This document shows positions 25,672 to 37,459 of a stretch of 64,000 bases of DNA, one piece after another. How positions within the stretch are numbered: position 1 is the stretch's first letter; every line of letters starts with the position of its first letter. The stretch covers positions 5,109,501-5,173,500 of the forward strand of contig NZ_CP031417.1 of the NCBI RefSeq assembly GCF_003367395.1, in the 5' to 3' direction. The notes below the pieces were generated by a model. That model was given only the letters and a program-made list of their open reading frames with translations. It ran no database searches and was not told the origin of the DNA. The stretch comes from Pseudolabrys taiwanensis. Lineage in GTDB: Bacteria; Pseudomonadota; Alphaproteobacteria; Rhizobiales; Xanthobacteraceae. Made by a program: the position numbers and the translations under genes.

Positions 25672-25744
25672 GGGTCGTCAGTCGCGAAAACGCCTTGATT
25701 GAATCTCACGTTTTCGACGGCTTGTGCTGGAGAGGAACCTTGCG

Positions 25745-25945
25745 ATGCCGCCGTTTGTATTCACGCCGCTGGTGAAGTGGAGCTTGGCCGCCCTCGGCGG
25801 TGCCATGGTCGTGCACTGGGTGGTCAAGGAAGTGCGGCGCGTGAACGAAGAGCTCGAGGCGCGTCGCGCCACCGCCAAGATCCGCGACCAGGAGCGGCGG
25901 CCGACTTTGCGCCGCGATCCGCAGACCGGCGAGTACCGTCTCTAA
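25745..25945 (+). CDS. 66-aa membrane-anchored protein
   Basis: It has one N-terminal hydrophobic helix (WSLAALGGAMVVHWVV), then a charged, helical cytoplasmic part and the ending RRDPQTGEYRL. GGAGAGGAAC lies before the ATG. Short proteins with this 'LRRDPxTGxYR' ending are common in Rhizobiales between the S49 peptidase and glyQ; no function is known. Confidence 0.72.
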   Translation: MPPFVFTPLVKWSLAALGGAMVVHWVVKEVRRVNEELEARRATAKIRDQERRPTLRRDPQTGEYRL

Positions 25946-25986
25946 GAATGTCGCGTGAGCGGTGAAGCGGGCGCCTTCGTTCCCGC

Positions 25987-26067
25987 TCAGGTGCGGCCGC
26001 TGCCGGTGACCATCGGTCCGACGAAGAGGACCATGAAGATCACGCCGATGACCTGAAACGTCGTCAT
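25987..26067 (-). CDS. 26-aa hydrophobic micro-protein
   Basis: ATG at 26065-26067 on the reverse strand, preceded by a GGGAG site, opens 26 codons. The peptide is a single hydrophobic helix (FQVIGVIFMVLFVGPMVTG) with a short polar end. It lies alone in the 330-bp gap before glyQ and points away from it. The ribosome site, start and composition support a real membrane micro-protein, but nothing confirms expression. Confidence 0.42.
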   Translation of the reverse strand: MTTFQVIGVIFMVLFVGPMVTGSGRT

Positions 26068-26112
26068 GGAAGCTCCCACGTCGCTGCCGCGCCTCACCTT
26101 AGTCATATAGCT

Positions 26113-26149
26113 AGCAACTCGGGTTCAAAACGGCATGAACCCGATTGCT
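26113..26149. promoter_or_regulatory. Inverted repeat in the leader region of glyQ
   Basis: CGGGTTC (26120-26126) pairs with GAACCCG (26137-26143) and the stem is extended by AGCAA/TTGCT. It lies 128 bp before glyQ, between divergent genes. It could be a leader hairpin, an operator or a terminator. No T-box features were seen. Confidence 0.4.
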
Positions 26150-26276
26150 GCAATTGTCGGTATTTGCGCTTTCCGTGCCTGTTGGCCGCTCTGATCGGCG
26201 TCGCTTGACCCCCTCAGGGGCCGCCGATAGGGTCCCGCGCGATTTTTCCCGTCCTCGAACATCCCGTATCGACACG

Positions 26277-27236
26277 ATGGCCGAAGCCACTCTTCTCGCC
26301 AGCCGCCCGGCGCGTTCCGACAACCTCGACCCCACGCGGTCGTTCCAGGGCCTGATCCTGGCGCTGCAGCGGTATTGGGCGGATTGGGGCTGCGTCATCC
26401 TGCAGCCGTACGACATGGAAGTGGGGGCGGGCACGTTCCACCCGGCGACCACGCTGCGGGCGCTTGGACCGAAGCCGTGGAATGCCGCTTATGTACAGCC
26501 CTCGCGCCGTCCGAAGGACGGCCGCTATGGCGAGAACCCGAACCGGTTGCAGCACTATTACCAGTTCCAGGTGATCCTGAAGCCGTCGCCACCGGACCTG
26601 CAGGAGCTCTATCTCGGCTCGTTGAAGGCCATCGGCATCGATCAGGCCGTGCACGACATCCGCTTCGTCGAGGACGACTGGGAAAGCCCGACCTTGGGCG
26701 CCTGGGGCCTCGGCTGGGAATGCTGGTGCGACGGCATGGAAGTGTCGCAGTTCACTTACTTCCAGCAGGTCGCGGGCTTCGAATGCGCGCCGGTCGCGGG
26801 CGAGCTGACTTACGGTCTCGAGCGCCTCGCGATGTATGTGCAGGGCGTCGACCGCGTCTACGATCTCAACTTCAACGGCCGTACCGACGACAAGAAGGTC
26901 ACCTACGGTGACGTCTTCCTGCAGGCCGAGCGCGAATATTCCAAGCACAACTTCGAAGTCGCCGACACGGCAATGCTATTCGAGCAGTTCAAGATGGCGG
27001 AAGCGGCCTGCCAGAAGTATCTCGCCGCCGGTTGGACCGGTGACGACAAGACCAAGCACACGATGGCGCTGCCTGCCTACGACCAGTGCATCAAGGCATC
27101 GCACGTCTTCAATTTGCTCGACGCGCGCGGCGTCATCTCCGTGACCGAGCGCCAGAGCTATATCCTGCGCGTGCGCGAACTGGCCAAAGCCTGCGGCGCC
27201 GCGTGGCTCGCGACGGAAGCCGGCGGGGCTGGTTAA
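26277..27236 (+). CDS. glyQ: Glycyl-tRNA synthetase alpha subunit
   Basis: A 319-aa catalytic subunit of the bacterial alpha2-beta2 glycyl-tRNA synthetase. [55 protein letters not shown] and [31 protein letters not shown] are class II motifs unique to GlyQ. Together with GlyS it charges tRNA-Gly. The ATG at 26277 matches the family start; the frame is open upstream. glyS lies 3.2 kb downstream, separated by three genes. Confidence 0.97.
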   Translation: MAEATLLASRPARSDNLDPTRSFQGLILALQRYWADWGCVILQPYDMEVGAGTFHPATTLRALGPKPWNAAYVQPSRRPKDGRYGENPNRLQHYYQFQVILKPSPPDLQELYLGSLKAIGIDQAVHDIRFVEDDWESPTLGAWGLGWECWCDGMEVSQFTYFQQVAGFECAPVAGELTYGLERLAMYVQGVDRVYDLNFNGRTDDKKVTYGDVFLQAEREYSKHNFEVADTAMLFEQFKMAEAACQKYLAAGWTGDDKTKHTMALPAYDQCIKASHVFNLLDARGVISVTERQSYILRVRELAKACGAAWLATEAGGAG

Positions 27237-27277
27237 AGTCGCGCGATACTGTACGCTTCACCCGGCTTGAGGGCCTG

Positions 27278-27323
27278 TTCCCCTCCCCCTTGTGGGGAGG
27301 GGTTAGGGGTGGGGGTGGTCGCG
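27278..27323. repeat. Left inverted-repeat arm framing the DUF559 gene
   Basis: A 46-bp arm with an inner hairpin CCCCTCCCC/GGGGAGGGG followed by GGGGTGGGGGTGGTCGC. It is complementary, with a few mismatches, to 27714-27759. Its GGTGG lies just before the start codon of the DUF559 gene. Confidence 0.8.
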
Positions 27324-27324
27324 T

Positions 27325-27774
27325 ATGATCCCTGCAGATGAACCTGGCGAGCGGGTTTGGGCGCGCACCGACCGTGAGTTGGCTCCGCCACAACGTGCAT
27401 TTGCTCGTCGGATGCGAAAGGCGCCGACCGAGGCAGAGCGCAAGCTTTGGTGGCATGTCCGTCATCGCCTGCCGATGTCCGGCTCGCATTTTCGCCGGCA
27501 GGTTCAAATAGGCGCCTATATCGCTGACTTCGCTTGTCACAGATGCAAACTCGTCATCGAAGTTGATGGCGGCCAGCATGCGGTTCAAACAGCGGAAGAT
27601 GTGTCGCGGAGCGGGCGCTTAGAGGCCGAGGGCTATCGCGTGCTTCGCTTCTGGAACAACGATGTGCTTTCGAACATCGACTGCGTCCTGACGGAAACTA
27701 TGAGCGCAATCACAGCGACCCCCACCCCCGACCCCTCCCCACAAAGGGGAGGGGAGAAGCGGGCGCGGAAATAA
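27325..27774 (+). CDS. DUF559-domain endonuclease-like protein, framed by inverted repeats
   Basis: A 149-aa protein with the Vsr-like PD-(D/E)xK fold of DUF559: PTEAERKLWWHVRHR (35-48), GAYIADFACH with Asp68, IEVDGGQH with Glu79 and Asp81, and YRVLRFWNNDVLSNID. Family members are thought to be nucleases; the role is not established. The start codon follows the left repeat arm by one base. The last 18-20 residues (TPTPDPSPQRGGE...) are encoded by the right arm. It separates glyQ from lemA and appears less GC-rich than its neighbours, which suggests insertion. Confidence 0.82.
   Translation: MIPADEPGERVWARTDRELAPPQRAFARRMRKAPTEAERKLWWHVRHRLPMSGSHFRRQVQIGAYIADFACHRCKLVIEVDGGQHAVQTAEDVSRSGRLEAEGYRVLRFWNNDVLSNIDCVLTETMSAITATPTPDPSPQRGGEKRARK
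27714..27759. repeat. Right inverted-repeat arm framing the DUF559 gene
   Basis: The arm is the reverse complement of 27278-27323 with a few changes: CGACCCCCACCCCCGACC, then the hairpin CCCCTCCCC-ACAAA-GGGGAGGGG. It is translated as the proline-rich C-terminus of the DUF559 protein. Confidence 0.8.
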
Positions 27775-27810
27775 CTTGAACCTTTGCCTTCGGGGACGCG
27801 ACCAACCATC

Positions 27811-28374
27811 ATGACCACCTGGATCATCCTCATCGTCGTGGCCGCCGTTGCCGTCGCGGCGATCGTCGTTTTCAACCGCCTCGTGTCGACGCGGCAGATG
27901 GCGAACGAAGCCTGGAGCGGCATAGACGTGCAGCTCAAGCGCCGCGCCGAGCTGGTGCCGAACCTCGTCGAGGTCGTGAAGGGCTATGCCGCGCACGAGC
28001 GCGGCCTGCTCGAAGACATCAGCAAACTGCGCGGCCAGGCGGGCAGCCTGCCGCGCGAGGATGTCGCGCAACGCGCGCAAGTCGAAGGCGCGCTTACGGT
28101 CGCGCTGGGCCGCCTGATGGCGCTCGCCGAGAGCTATCCGGACCTCAAGGCCAGCCGCAACTTCCTCGAGCTGCAACAGCAGCTCAGCACGCTCGAGAAC
28201 GAATTGCAGATGGCGCGGCGCTATTACAACGGCGCGGCGCGGAACCAGAATGTGCTGGTGCAGTCGTTCCCGTCGAACGTGATGGCCGGTCTGTTCGGCT
28301 TCCGTGAGCGGCCGTTCTTTGAGCTGTCGAGCGAGGCGGAGCGCGCCGTGCCGCAGGTTGCGCTCGGTTCGTGA
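27811..28374 (+). CDS. LemA-family membrane protein
   Basis: A 187-aa protein with one N-terminal membrane helix (IILIVVAAVAVAAIVVF), then the LemA signature NEAWSGIDVQLKRRAELVPNLVEVVKGYAAHE and a coiled-coil-rich helical domain ending NVLVQSFPSN..FGFRERPFFEL. LemA proteins are often encoded beside a DUF2207/TPM partner, as here. The function is unknown. The ATG is at 27811. The stop overlaps the start of the DUF2207 gene. Confidence 0.92.
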   Translation: MTTWIILIVVAAVAVAAIVVFNRLVSTRQMANEAWSGIDVQLKRRAELVPNLVEVVKGYAAHERGLLEDISKLRGQAGSLPREDVAQRAQVEGALTVALGRLMALAESYPDLKASRNFLELQQQLSTLENELQMARRYYNGAARNQNVLVQSFPSNVMAGLFGFRERPFFELSSEAERAVPQVALGS

Positions 28375-30359
28375 TGACACGGCTCGGACAATTCGCGCGG
28401 GTCGCGGTGGCTGCGCTGACGCTGTGGCTCGGCAGCTTCAGTCCAGGTTTCGCGGCCGAAATTATTCATGCATTCGACTCGACGGTCGTGGTCGCCAAGG
28501 ATGGCGAGCTCACCGTCACCGAGCGCATCCGCGTGCGCGCGGAAGGCGCGAGCATCAGGCGCGGCATCTTCCGCGATTTTCCGCTCACCTTCACCGATGC
28601 GCAGGGCAAACGGCGGGAGGTCTCGTTCACGCTGCTTGACGTGACGCGCGACGGCAAACCGGAGCCGCATTTCACCGAGCACAAGGGCAACAATGTCCTG
28701 CGCATCTACGCCGGCGACAAGAACACGCTGCTGCAGGCCGGCGACTACACCTATGTGATCCGCTATCGCACCGCGCGTCAGGTACGATGGTTCGACGGCA
28801 AGCCGGAATTGAACTGGAACGTCACCGGCAATTTCTGGACTTTCCCGATCACGGCCGCGAGCTATCGCCTCGAACTCGCCGATCACATGCGCCCGACGCG
28901 CTGGACGGCCTTCACCGGTCCGCGCGGCGCGCGCGGCACCGACTGGCGCGGCGCGATTGATGCGGACGGCACTCTCGCCGTTTCGACGACGCGGCCGTTG
29001 CGCGCCGGCGAGGGGCTCACGGTCGTCGCGGCGCTGCCGGAGGGCGCGGTCGCGCCGCCGACGCAGTCCGATGAGTTCTGGTACGCGCTGGTCGACAACC
29101 GCGCCTGGATCCTCGGCGGCCTCGGCTTCCTGCTCGTGTTCGGCTACTACGTCGCCGCATGGACCGCGGTCGGCCGCGATCCCAAGCGCGGCACCATCAT
29201 CCCGCTGTTCTATCCGCCCAAGGATATCTCGCCGGCGCTCGCCAACTACATCGAGAACTGGGGCTTCGGCCGCGAGAAATGGCGCGCCTTCACGGCGGCG
29301 GCACTGTCGTTAGCGGTGAAGGGGCTCATCCGCTTCGACAACAAGGGCGGCAAGCTGATCCTCAAGCGCACCGACCGCGAACCGGAAGGCGGCGTGGCGG
29401 CTTTGCCGGCGGGCGAGCGCGCGATCGAGTCCTGGCTCATCGATCGGCGTGGCACGGTGGAGATCGGCAGCGACAATGGCACCAGCATTGCCGCCACCGG
29501 CGCCATCTTCGACGCCAGCATCGAGTCGGAGAACAAGAACCGCTTCTTCCGGCGCAATGTCGGCTACGTGATGTTCGGTCTCCTGATGACGATCGCGGTC
29601 ATCGTCGGCGTCATCGCATTCGGCGGCCTGCAGGACGAAGACATCCTGATTATCGTCTTCTCCGCCTTCGCCGGCTTCTGGCTCGGCATTTTCCTCGTGC
29701 CGATCATCATGACGGTGACCGGCGTAAACAGCTTCGCCACCGCGGTGCGCGCGGCGCTGACGTTGATCGTGCTCGGCATCTTCGGCGCCATTGCCTACAC
29801 CGTCGTGCAGAACTTCCTGCCCAACGGTTTGGTCAGCCTGCTGCCCGAGGCGCTGTACTTCATCGAGGGGCACCCGCTGCCGTTCCTGCTCGTCGGCGGC
29901 TTTGCCGCGCTCAACGGCTTGTTCGTCTACCTCATGCGCGCGCCGACCGCGCTCGGCCGGCCGATCATGGACCAGCTCGCCGGCTTCAAGTTGTATCTGC
30001 AGACGGCCGAATCCGATCGGCTCAACCTGCAGGCGCCGGAGATCACCGCCGAGCGTTTTGAGGCGCTGCTGCCCTATGCGGTCGCGCTCGACGTCGAGAA
30101 GCCATGGTCGAACGCCTTCGCGGCGGCGCTCAAGCGGGCGCATCCCGAGGACGCCGACCCGATGCGGCACTATCAGCCGGTGTGGACCAGCGGTTCGTGG
30201 TCCAGCGCCAATTTCGGCAGCGCCGTCGCCTCGACCGTGGCGAGTGCCTCGAGCGCGCTGTCGAGCGCCGTGCCGGTTTCGTCCTCCTCGTCCGGCTTTT
30301 CCTCCGGGGGCGGTGGTTCGGGAGGCGGGGGTGGCGGTGGTGGCGGCGGCGGGTGGTGA
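28374..30359 (+). CDS. DUF2207 membrane protein, LemA partner
   Basis: A 661-aa protein with a signal peptide (about residues 1-28), a periplasmic DUF2207 beta-domain (about 29-220, from IIHAFDSTVVVAKDGELTVTERIRVRAEG), a membrane helix near 245, a cytoplasmic part, and more helices near 400-520. The C-terminus ends in a Ser-rich then nearly pure glycine tail, typical of this family. It overlaps lemA by one base (TGATG); a GTG three bases earlier is an alternative start. LemA-DUF2207 pairs are conserved but uncharacterised. Confidence 0.9.
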   Translation: MTRLGQFARVAVAALTLWLGSFSPGFAAEIIHAFDSTVVVAKDGELTVTERIRVRAEGASIRRGIFRDFPLTFTDAQGKRREVSFTLLDVTRDGKPEPHFTEHKGNNVLRIYAGDKNTLLQAGDYTYVIRYRTARQVRWFDGKPELNWNVTGNFWTFPITAASYRLELADHMRPTRWTAFTGPRGARGTDWRGAIDADGTLAVSTTRPLRAGEGLTVVAALPEGAVAPPTQSDEFWYALVDNRAWILGGLGFLLVFGYYVAAWTAVGRDPKRGTIIPLFYPPKDISPALANYIENWGFGREKWRAFTAAALSLAVKGLIRFDNKGGKLILKRTDREPEGGVAALPAGERAIESWLIDRRGTVEIGSDNGTSIAATGAIFDASIESENKNRFFRRNVGYVMFGLLMTIAVIVGVIAFGGLQDEDILIIVFSAFAGFWLGIFLVPIIMTVTGVNSFATAVRAALTLIVLGIFGAIAYTVVQNFLPNGLVSLLPEALYFIEGHPLPFLLVGGFAALNGLFVYLMRAPTALGRPIMDQLAGFKLYLQTAESDRLNLQAPEITAERFEALLPYAVALDVEKPWSNAFAAALKRAHPEDADPMRHYQPVWTSGSWSSANFGSAVASTVASASSALSSAVPVSSSSSGFSSGGGGSGGGGGGGGGGGW

Positions 30360-30430
30360 GCCGCCGGGTGACATCAGCGGCCGCACTTGCTAGGCAGGCG
30401 CCGCGCACCCTCCCTTTGAATTGACCGCCA

Positions 30431-32584
30431 ATGCCCGACCTTCTGCTCGAACTGTTCTCCGAAGAAATCCCAGCGCGCATGCAGGCGCGCGCGGCCGACG
30501 ACCTGCGCAAAATGGTCACCGACCGGCTGGTGGCGGCCGGCCTCGTCTACGAGGGCGCCAAGGCCTTCGCGACGCCGCGGCGGCTGGCGCTGACCGTGCA
30601 CGGCGTGCCGGTGCAGCAGCCGGACCTCAAGGAAGAGCGCAAGGGCCCCAAGGTTGGCGCGCCCGAGCAGGCGATCGCCGGCTTCCTGCGCGCGGTGGGG
30701 CTCGCCTCGATCGATCAGGCCAAGGTCCAGGCCGACAAGAAGGGCGACTTCTACATCGCCGTCACCGAGAAGAAGGGTCGGCCGGCGATCGACGTGATCG
30801 CCGAGATCGTGCCGGAGGTGGTACGCGCGTTCCCCTGGCCGAAGTCGATGCGCTGGGGCGCGGCGTCGGCCAAGCCCGGCGCGCTCAACTGGGTGCGGCC
30901 GCTGCATTCGATCATCGCGACCTTCGGGCCGGAGACGGAAGACCCGGAGATCGTGCGTTTCGATGTGGACGGCGTCGCGGTCGGCAATGAGACGCGCGGC
31001 CACCGCTTCATGGCGCCCGGCGCCTTCACGGTGAAACGCTTCGACGACTACGTCGAGAAGCTGCACGCCGCCAAGGTGGTGCTCGATCCGCAGCGCCGCG
31101 CCGACATCATTCTCGCCGACGCCAAGAACCTCGCCTTCGCCCAAGGTTATGAACTGGTCGAGGACGAAGGGCTGCTGGCGGAAGTGTCCGGCCTCGTCGA
31201 ATGGCCGGTGGTGCTGATGGGCTCGTTCGACCAAGCCTTCCTGGCGATCCCGGACGAAGTGATCCGCGCCACCATCCGCGCCAACCAGAAATGCTTCGTG
31301 CTGCGCGATCCGCAGACGGCCAAGCTCGTCAACAAGTTCATCCTGATCGCCAATATCGAGGCGACCGACCACGGCGCGGCCATTGTCGCCGGCAACGAGC
31401 GCGTCATCCGCGCGCGGCTGTCGGATGCCAAGTTCTTCTACGAGACCGATCTCAAGACGCGGCTGGAAGAGCGGCTGCCGAAGTTCTCGCAGATCGTGTT
31501 CCACGAGAAGCTGGGCACGCAAGCGGAGCGTATTGACCGCATCGTCGCGCTGGCCGGGCAGCTTGCGCCGCTGGTCGGCGCCGATGTCGCCAAGGCCGAG
31601 CGCGCGGCGCAGTTGTGTAAGGCGGATTTGCTCACCGAAGTGGTCGGCGAATTCCCCGAGCTTCAGGGCCTGATGGGCCGCTATTACGCCGAGGCGCAGA
31701 ACGAAGACGAAGCCGTCGCGCACGCCTGCGAGGATCACTACAAGCCGAAGGGCCCGGACGATCTGGTGCCGGCCGATCCGGTGTCGGTCGCGGTGGCGCT
31801 CGCCGACAAGATCGACACGCTCGTCGGCTTCTGGGCCATTGATGAAAAGCCGACGGGGAGCAAGGACCCTTATGCGCTGCGTAGGGCGGCGCTGGGGGTC
31901 ATCCGCATCGTGCTCGACAATGCGTTGCGGCTGCGCCTGCTGGAGATCGCGGCCACGCATTTCGGCGTCATGGCCGGGCTTGTCCCGGCCATCCACGCCT
32001 TGAGCGAAAGTAAGAAAGACGTGGATGCCCGCGACAAGCGCGGGCATGACGGAGCAAGTGGCGATCTTCTCTCTTTCTTCGCCGACCGCCTGAAAGTCCA
32101 ACTGCGCGAGCACGGCGCGCGGCACGATCTCGTTGATGCGGTGTTCGCGCTCGAGGGCCAGGACGATCTGTTGATGATCGTCCGCCGCGTCGAGGCGCTC
32201 GGCAAATTCCTCGACACCGACGACGGCAAGAACCTGCTCGCTGGCGTCAAGCGTGCGTCGAACATCCTCGGCATCGAGGAGAAGAAGGACAAGCGCAGCT
32301 ACAGCGGCGCACCGGATGCGGCCTTGCTGGTCGAGCCCGAGGAAAAAGCGCTGGCGTCGGCCATCGCCGCCGCCAAGGCGGAAGCCAACGCTGCCGTCGC
32401 CAAGGAAGACTTCGCCGCCGCCATGAGCGTGCTAGCCAAGCTTCGCCCGGCCGTCGACGCCTTCTTCGACAAGGTCAAGGTGAACGCGGACGACAAGGCC
32501 GTGCGTGAGAACCGTCTCAAGCTGCTCAACGAGATCCGCGAAGCGACGCGCGCCGTGGCGGATTTCTCCCGCATCGAAGGCTAG
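30431..32584 (+). CDS. glyS: Glycyl-tRNA synthetase beta subunit with a 28-residue palindromic-repeat insert
   Basis: A 717-aa Gly[17 protein letters not shown] at the start, [43 protein letters not shown], and [15 protein letters not shown] toward the C-terminus. It binds tRNA-Gly and works with GlyQ. Residues 513-540 ([20 protein letters not shown]...) are encoded by an 84-bp paired palindrome at 31967-32050. Without them the protein is 689 residues, the usual length. The insert lies in the helical C-terminal part, keeps the frame, and is probably tolerated as a surface loop. Confidence 0.95.
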   Translation: MPDLLLELFSEEIPARMQARAADDLRKMVTDRLVAAGLVYEGAKAFATPRRLALTVHGVPVQQPDLKEERKGPKVGAPEQAIAGFLRAVGLASIDQAKVQADKKGDFYIAVTEKKGRPAIDVIAEIVPEVVRAFPWPKSMRWGAASAKPGALNWVRPLHSIIATFGPETEDPEIVRFDVDGVAVGNETRGHRFMAPGAFTVKRFDDYVEKLHAAKVVLDPQRRADIILADAKNLAFAQGYELVEDEGLLAEVSGLVEWPVVLMGSFDQAFLAIPDEVIRATIRANQKCFVLRDPQTAKLVNKFILIANIEATDHGAAIVAGNERVIRARLSDAKFFYETDLKTRLEERLPKFSQIVFHEKLGTQAERIDRIVALAGQLAPLVGADVAKAERAAQLCKADLLTEVVGEFPELQGLMGRYYAEAQNEDEAVAHACEDHYKPKGPDDLVPADPVSVAVALADKIDTLVGFWAIDEKPTGSKDPYALRRAALGVIRIVLDNALRLRLLEIAATHFGVMAGLVPAIHALSESKKDVDARDKRGHDGASGDLLSFFADRLKVQLREHGARHDLVDAVFALEGQDDLLMIVRRVEALGKFLDTDDGKNLLAGVKRASNILGIEEKKDKRSYSGAPDAALLVEPEEKALASAIAAAKAEANAAVAKEDFAAAMSVLAKLRPAVDAFFDKVKVNADDKAVRENRLKLLNEIREATRAVADFSRIEG
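31967..32050. repeat. 84-bp paired palindrome inserted in frame in glyS
   Basis: The ends are GTCAT and ATGAC. Two hairpins (ATGGCCGGG-CTTG-TCCCGGCCAT and ATGCCCGCG-ACAAG-CGCGGGCAT) face each other, with an inner CCACG/CGTGG pair. The plan and size match the intergenic element at 15149-15233. At 84 bp it is a multiple of three and open in the glyS frame. Confidence 0.88.
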
Positions 32585-32629
32585 GGCATTGCGCCATGGC
32601 CTTGCGGTGCATGCTGTAGGGCTCGGGTC

Positions 32630-33097
32630 ATGTCGGCTCTAGAGATCACCCTTCGCCTGCTGGCGGCCGCGATCTGCGGCGCGGCGGTCGGTCTCAACCG
32701 GAATTTTCACGGCAAGGCGACGGGCGTGCGCACGCTGGCGGTGGTCGCGCTCGGTTCGGCCATCGCCGTGATGGCGGCCGATGATGTCGGCGGCGACGGC
32801 GATGCCACACGCGCGGTGCAAGGCATTCTCACCGGCATCGGCTTTCTCGGTGCAGGTGTCATCATCCGTGGCAATGTCGCCGAACGGGTGCATGGTCTGA
32901 CGACCGCGGCGAGCACTTGGCTCACTGCCTGCCTCGGCATAGCCTGCGCGCTGACCGACTGGCGGCTCATTGTGCCGGGTCTCGCGCTGACGATCGTCGT
33001 TCTCATGTGGGGCGGCGACTTCGAAAAAGCGGTGCGACGGCGCTTCATGCCGGCCGACGATGACATGCGGCCGCCTCCGCCGACGAGCAGGAGCTGA
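32630..33097 (+). CDS. MgtC/SapB-family membrane protein
   Basis: A 155-aa protein with four or five predicted helices. It has RLLAAAICGAAVGLNRNFHGKATGVRTLAVVALGSAIAVM at the start and GILTGIGFLGAGVIIRGN..VHGLTTAASTWLTACLGIACA, the conserved MgtC core. The C-terminal soluble domain of true MgtC is absent, as in SapB-type members. The role in magnesium or phosphate homeostasis is unclear. It ends two bases before the ParB-like gene and is probably co-translated with it. Confidence 0.9.
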   Translation: MSALEITLRLLAAAICGAAVGLNRNFHGKATGVRTLAVVALGSAIAVMAADDVGGDGDATRAVQGILTGIGFLGAGVIIRGNVAERVHGLTTAASTWLTACLGIACALTDWRLIVPGLALTIVVLMWGGDFEKAVRRRFMPADDDMRPPPPTSRS

Positions 33098-33099
33098 CG

Positions 33100-33720
33100 A
33101 TGAGCAACTTCGCGCGCGATCCTATCCTGACACCTGTCCCCATCCTCGACCTGCGGCCGACCCAGATCACGGTCGGCATGCGGGAGGTCGACGAGAAGCG
33201 CAACCTTCTGCGCAAGCGCGGCGCAACGAAGATCGGCAATTTTCTCGGCGACCACATGATCCCGGTCATCCTGGGGCCGAAGCAACGTCATTACGTCATC
33301 GACCATCACCATCTTTCGCTGGCCTTGCACAAGGAGGGCGTGAAAAAGGTGCTGGTGACCATCGTCGCCGATCTGAGCGCGCTCGATCCGGAAGATTTCT
33401 GGATCGTGCTCGACCATCGCGCTTGGGTGCATCCTTACGATCAGGAGGGCCGGCGGCGCGACTTCGCGAAGATTCCGAAGTCGATCGAGAAGCTGAAGGA
33501 CGATCCGTTCCGCAGCCTGGCCGGCGAATTGCGGCGGCTGGGGGGTTACGCCAAGGACACGACGCCGTTCAGCGAGTTCTTGTGGGCGGATTTCTTGCGG
33601 CGTCGCATGCCGGTCAAGATGATACAGCGCGACTTTTCCACCGCGCTTGAAACGGCGATGAAGTTCGCCAAGAGCCAGGACGCCCATTATTTGCCCGGCT
33701 GGTGTGGTCCCGTGGCTTGA
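33100..33720 (+). CDS. ParB-like (ParBc_2) protein
   Basis: A 206-aa protein of the stand-alone ParB-like family. VPILDLRPTQITVGMREV is near the start, then GATKIGNFLGDHMIPVILGPKQRHYVIDHHHLSLAL in place of the ParB CTP-binding box. No HTH DNA-binding domain is present, so it is not a chromosome-partition ParB. The biochemical role is unknown. It has a GGAG ribosome site and sits two bases after the mgtC-like gene. Confidence 0.82.
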   Translation: MSNFARDPILTPVPILDLRPTQITVGMREVDEKRNLLRKRGATKIGNFLGDHMIPVILGPKQRHYVIDHHHLSLALHKEGVKKVLVTIVADLSALDPEDFWIVLDHRAWVHPYDQEGRRRDFAKIPKSIEKLKDDPFRSLAGELRRLGGYAKDTTPFSEFLWADFLRRRMPVKMIQRDFSTALETAMKFAKSQDAHYLPGWCGPVA

Positions 33721-33796
33721 ACCTTGCGAATCTGGCAGGCCCACGGAACCTGTCGCGGCGTTGTCCGTTTGTTCATGTCACCAAAGGAAGCACCCC

Positions 33797-33940
33797 ATGG
33801 TTATTGGCGTTTCGCATCTGCAGCCCGTCGTGGCGCTCATTGCCGGGATCCTCATTCTCCTGATGCCGCGGCTCCTGAACTACATCGTCGCGCTCTACCT
33901 GATTGTGATTGGCATTATCGGCCTGGGAATTATCCGCTGA
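33797..33940 (+). CDS. DUF3096 small membrane protein
   Basis: A 47-aa hydrophobic protein with two helices: HLQPVVALIAGILILLMPRLLNYIVALYLIVIGIIGLGI, the full DUF3096 pattern. The function is unknown. AAGGAAG lies 6-12 bases before the ATG. The gene stands alone between the ParB-like gene and ppdK. Confidence 0.88.
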   Translation: MVIGVSHLQPVVALIAGILILLMPRLLNYIVALYLIVIGIIGLGIIR

Positions 33941-34022
33941 CGCCGGTTCCCGGGGGCTTGCGCCGCCTGCGCCCGGGATGCTTTTAAAGCCCCATCTGCC
34001 TCACCCGAGACATCGAAGACCC

Positions 34023-36827
<2,805 letters not shown>

Positions 36828-36842
36828 GTTGTGGTGTATAAC

Positions 36843-36874
36843 GTGGGCCAAGGCGGCGTCGCCGCCGGGCCCAC
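36843..36874. terminator. Strong hairpin between convergent ppdK and DUF305 genes
   Basis: GTGGGCC (36843-36849) pairs with GGCCCAC (36868-36874), and GGCGGC with GCCGCC inside. It lies between two convergent stops and could end transcription in both directions. No T-run follows, so termination is inferred. Confidence 0.5.
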
Positions 36875-36892
36875 CGTGCACATGCGCCGCCG

Positions 36893-37459
36893 TCAATAAT
36901 TGATGCGCGGCACCTTCAGCGTATCGATGCCCGTGCTCTGGTCCGTCTCCGGCGGAGGCGGAGGCGCGCCCTTCGCGCGATAGGAGGGTAGGTCCGGCGC
37001 GTCCGCGGCCACGGGCTGTGCTTCCAGGCGCGCGATCAGCTTTTTCATTTGCGCGATCTCGCGCACCTGCGCGTCGATAATGCCGTCGGCCAGCTTGCGC
37101 ACTTCGGGGTCGCGGATGTGGGCGCGCTCGCTCGTCATGATGGCGATCGAATGATGGGGGATCATGGCCTTCATGTACGCGACGTCACTCACCGTCTGCT
37201 GGCTCCGGACCAGTCCTAGGGCGAGAGCGAACACGATGATGCTGCCGACGGCGATGGCGGCGTTCACCCGCTTGTTCTCATACATGTCCCACATGAAGCC
37301 GATCATGATCACCGCCATGGCGGCGCCCATCATGAGCGCCATCCATGTTCGCGTCTGACTGAACGCGATGTGATCGACCGCATATGTATTGAGATACATC
37401 ATCCCGAACATCAGAACGGTCGACGTGGCGATCATCGCTGCGAAACGGTTGTAATGCAT
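36893..37459 (-). CDS. DUF305 membrane protein
   Basis: A 188-aa protein with three hydrophobic helices (residues 5-95) and a DUF305 helical domain with AYMKAMIPHHSIAIMTSERA and REIAQMKKLIARLE. The paired His in PHHSIAI is typical and may bind a metal. The C-terminus is Pro-rich. AGGAGG sits just before the ATG at 37457-37459. The function is unknown. Confidence 0.9.
   Translation of the reverse strand: MHYNRFAAMIATSTVLMFGMMYLNTYAVDHIAFSQTRTWMALMMGAAMAVIMIGFMWDMYENKRVNAAIAVGSIIVFALALGLVRSQQTVSDVAYMKAMIPHHSIAIMTSERAHIRDPEVRKLADGIIDAQVREIAQMKKLIARLEAQPVAADAPDLPSYRAKGAPPPPPETDQSTGIDTLKVPRINY

Noticed and set aside
31967..32050. Possible frameshift or pseudogene in glyS
   Set aside because: The insert is 84 bp, keeps the frame and has no stop; conserved GlyS sequence continues normally on both sides.
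30374..32125. 583-codon reverse frame opposite glyS
   Set aside because: Antisense to glyS, with part of it reading through the palindromic insert. No domain.
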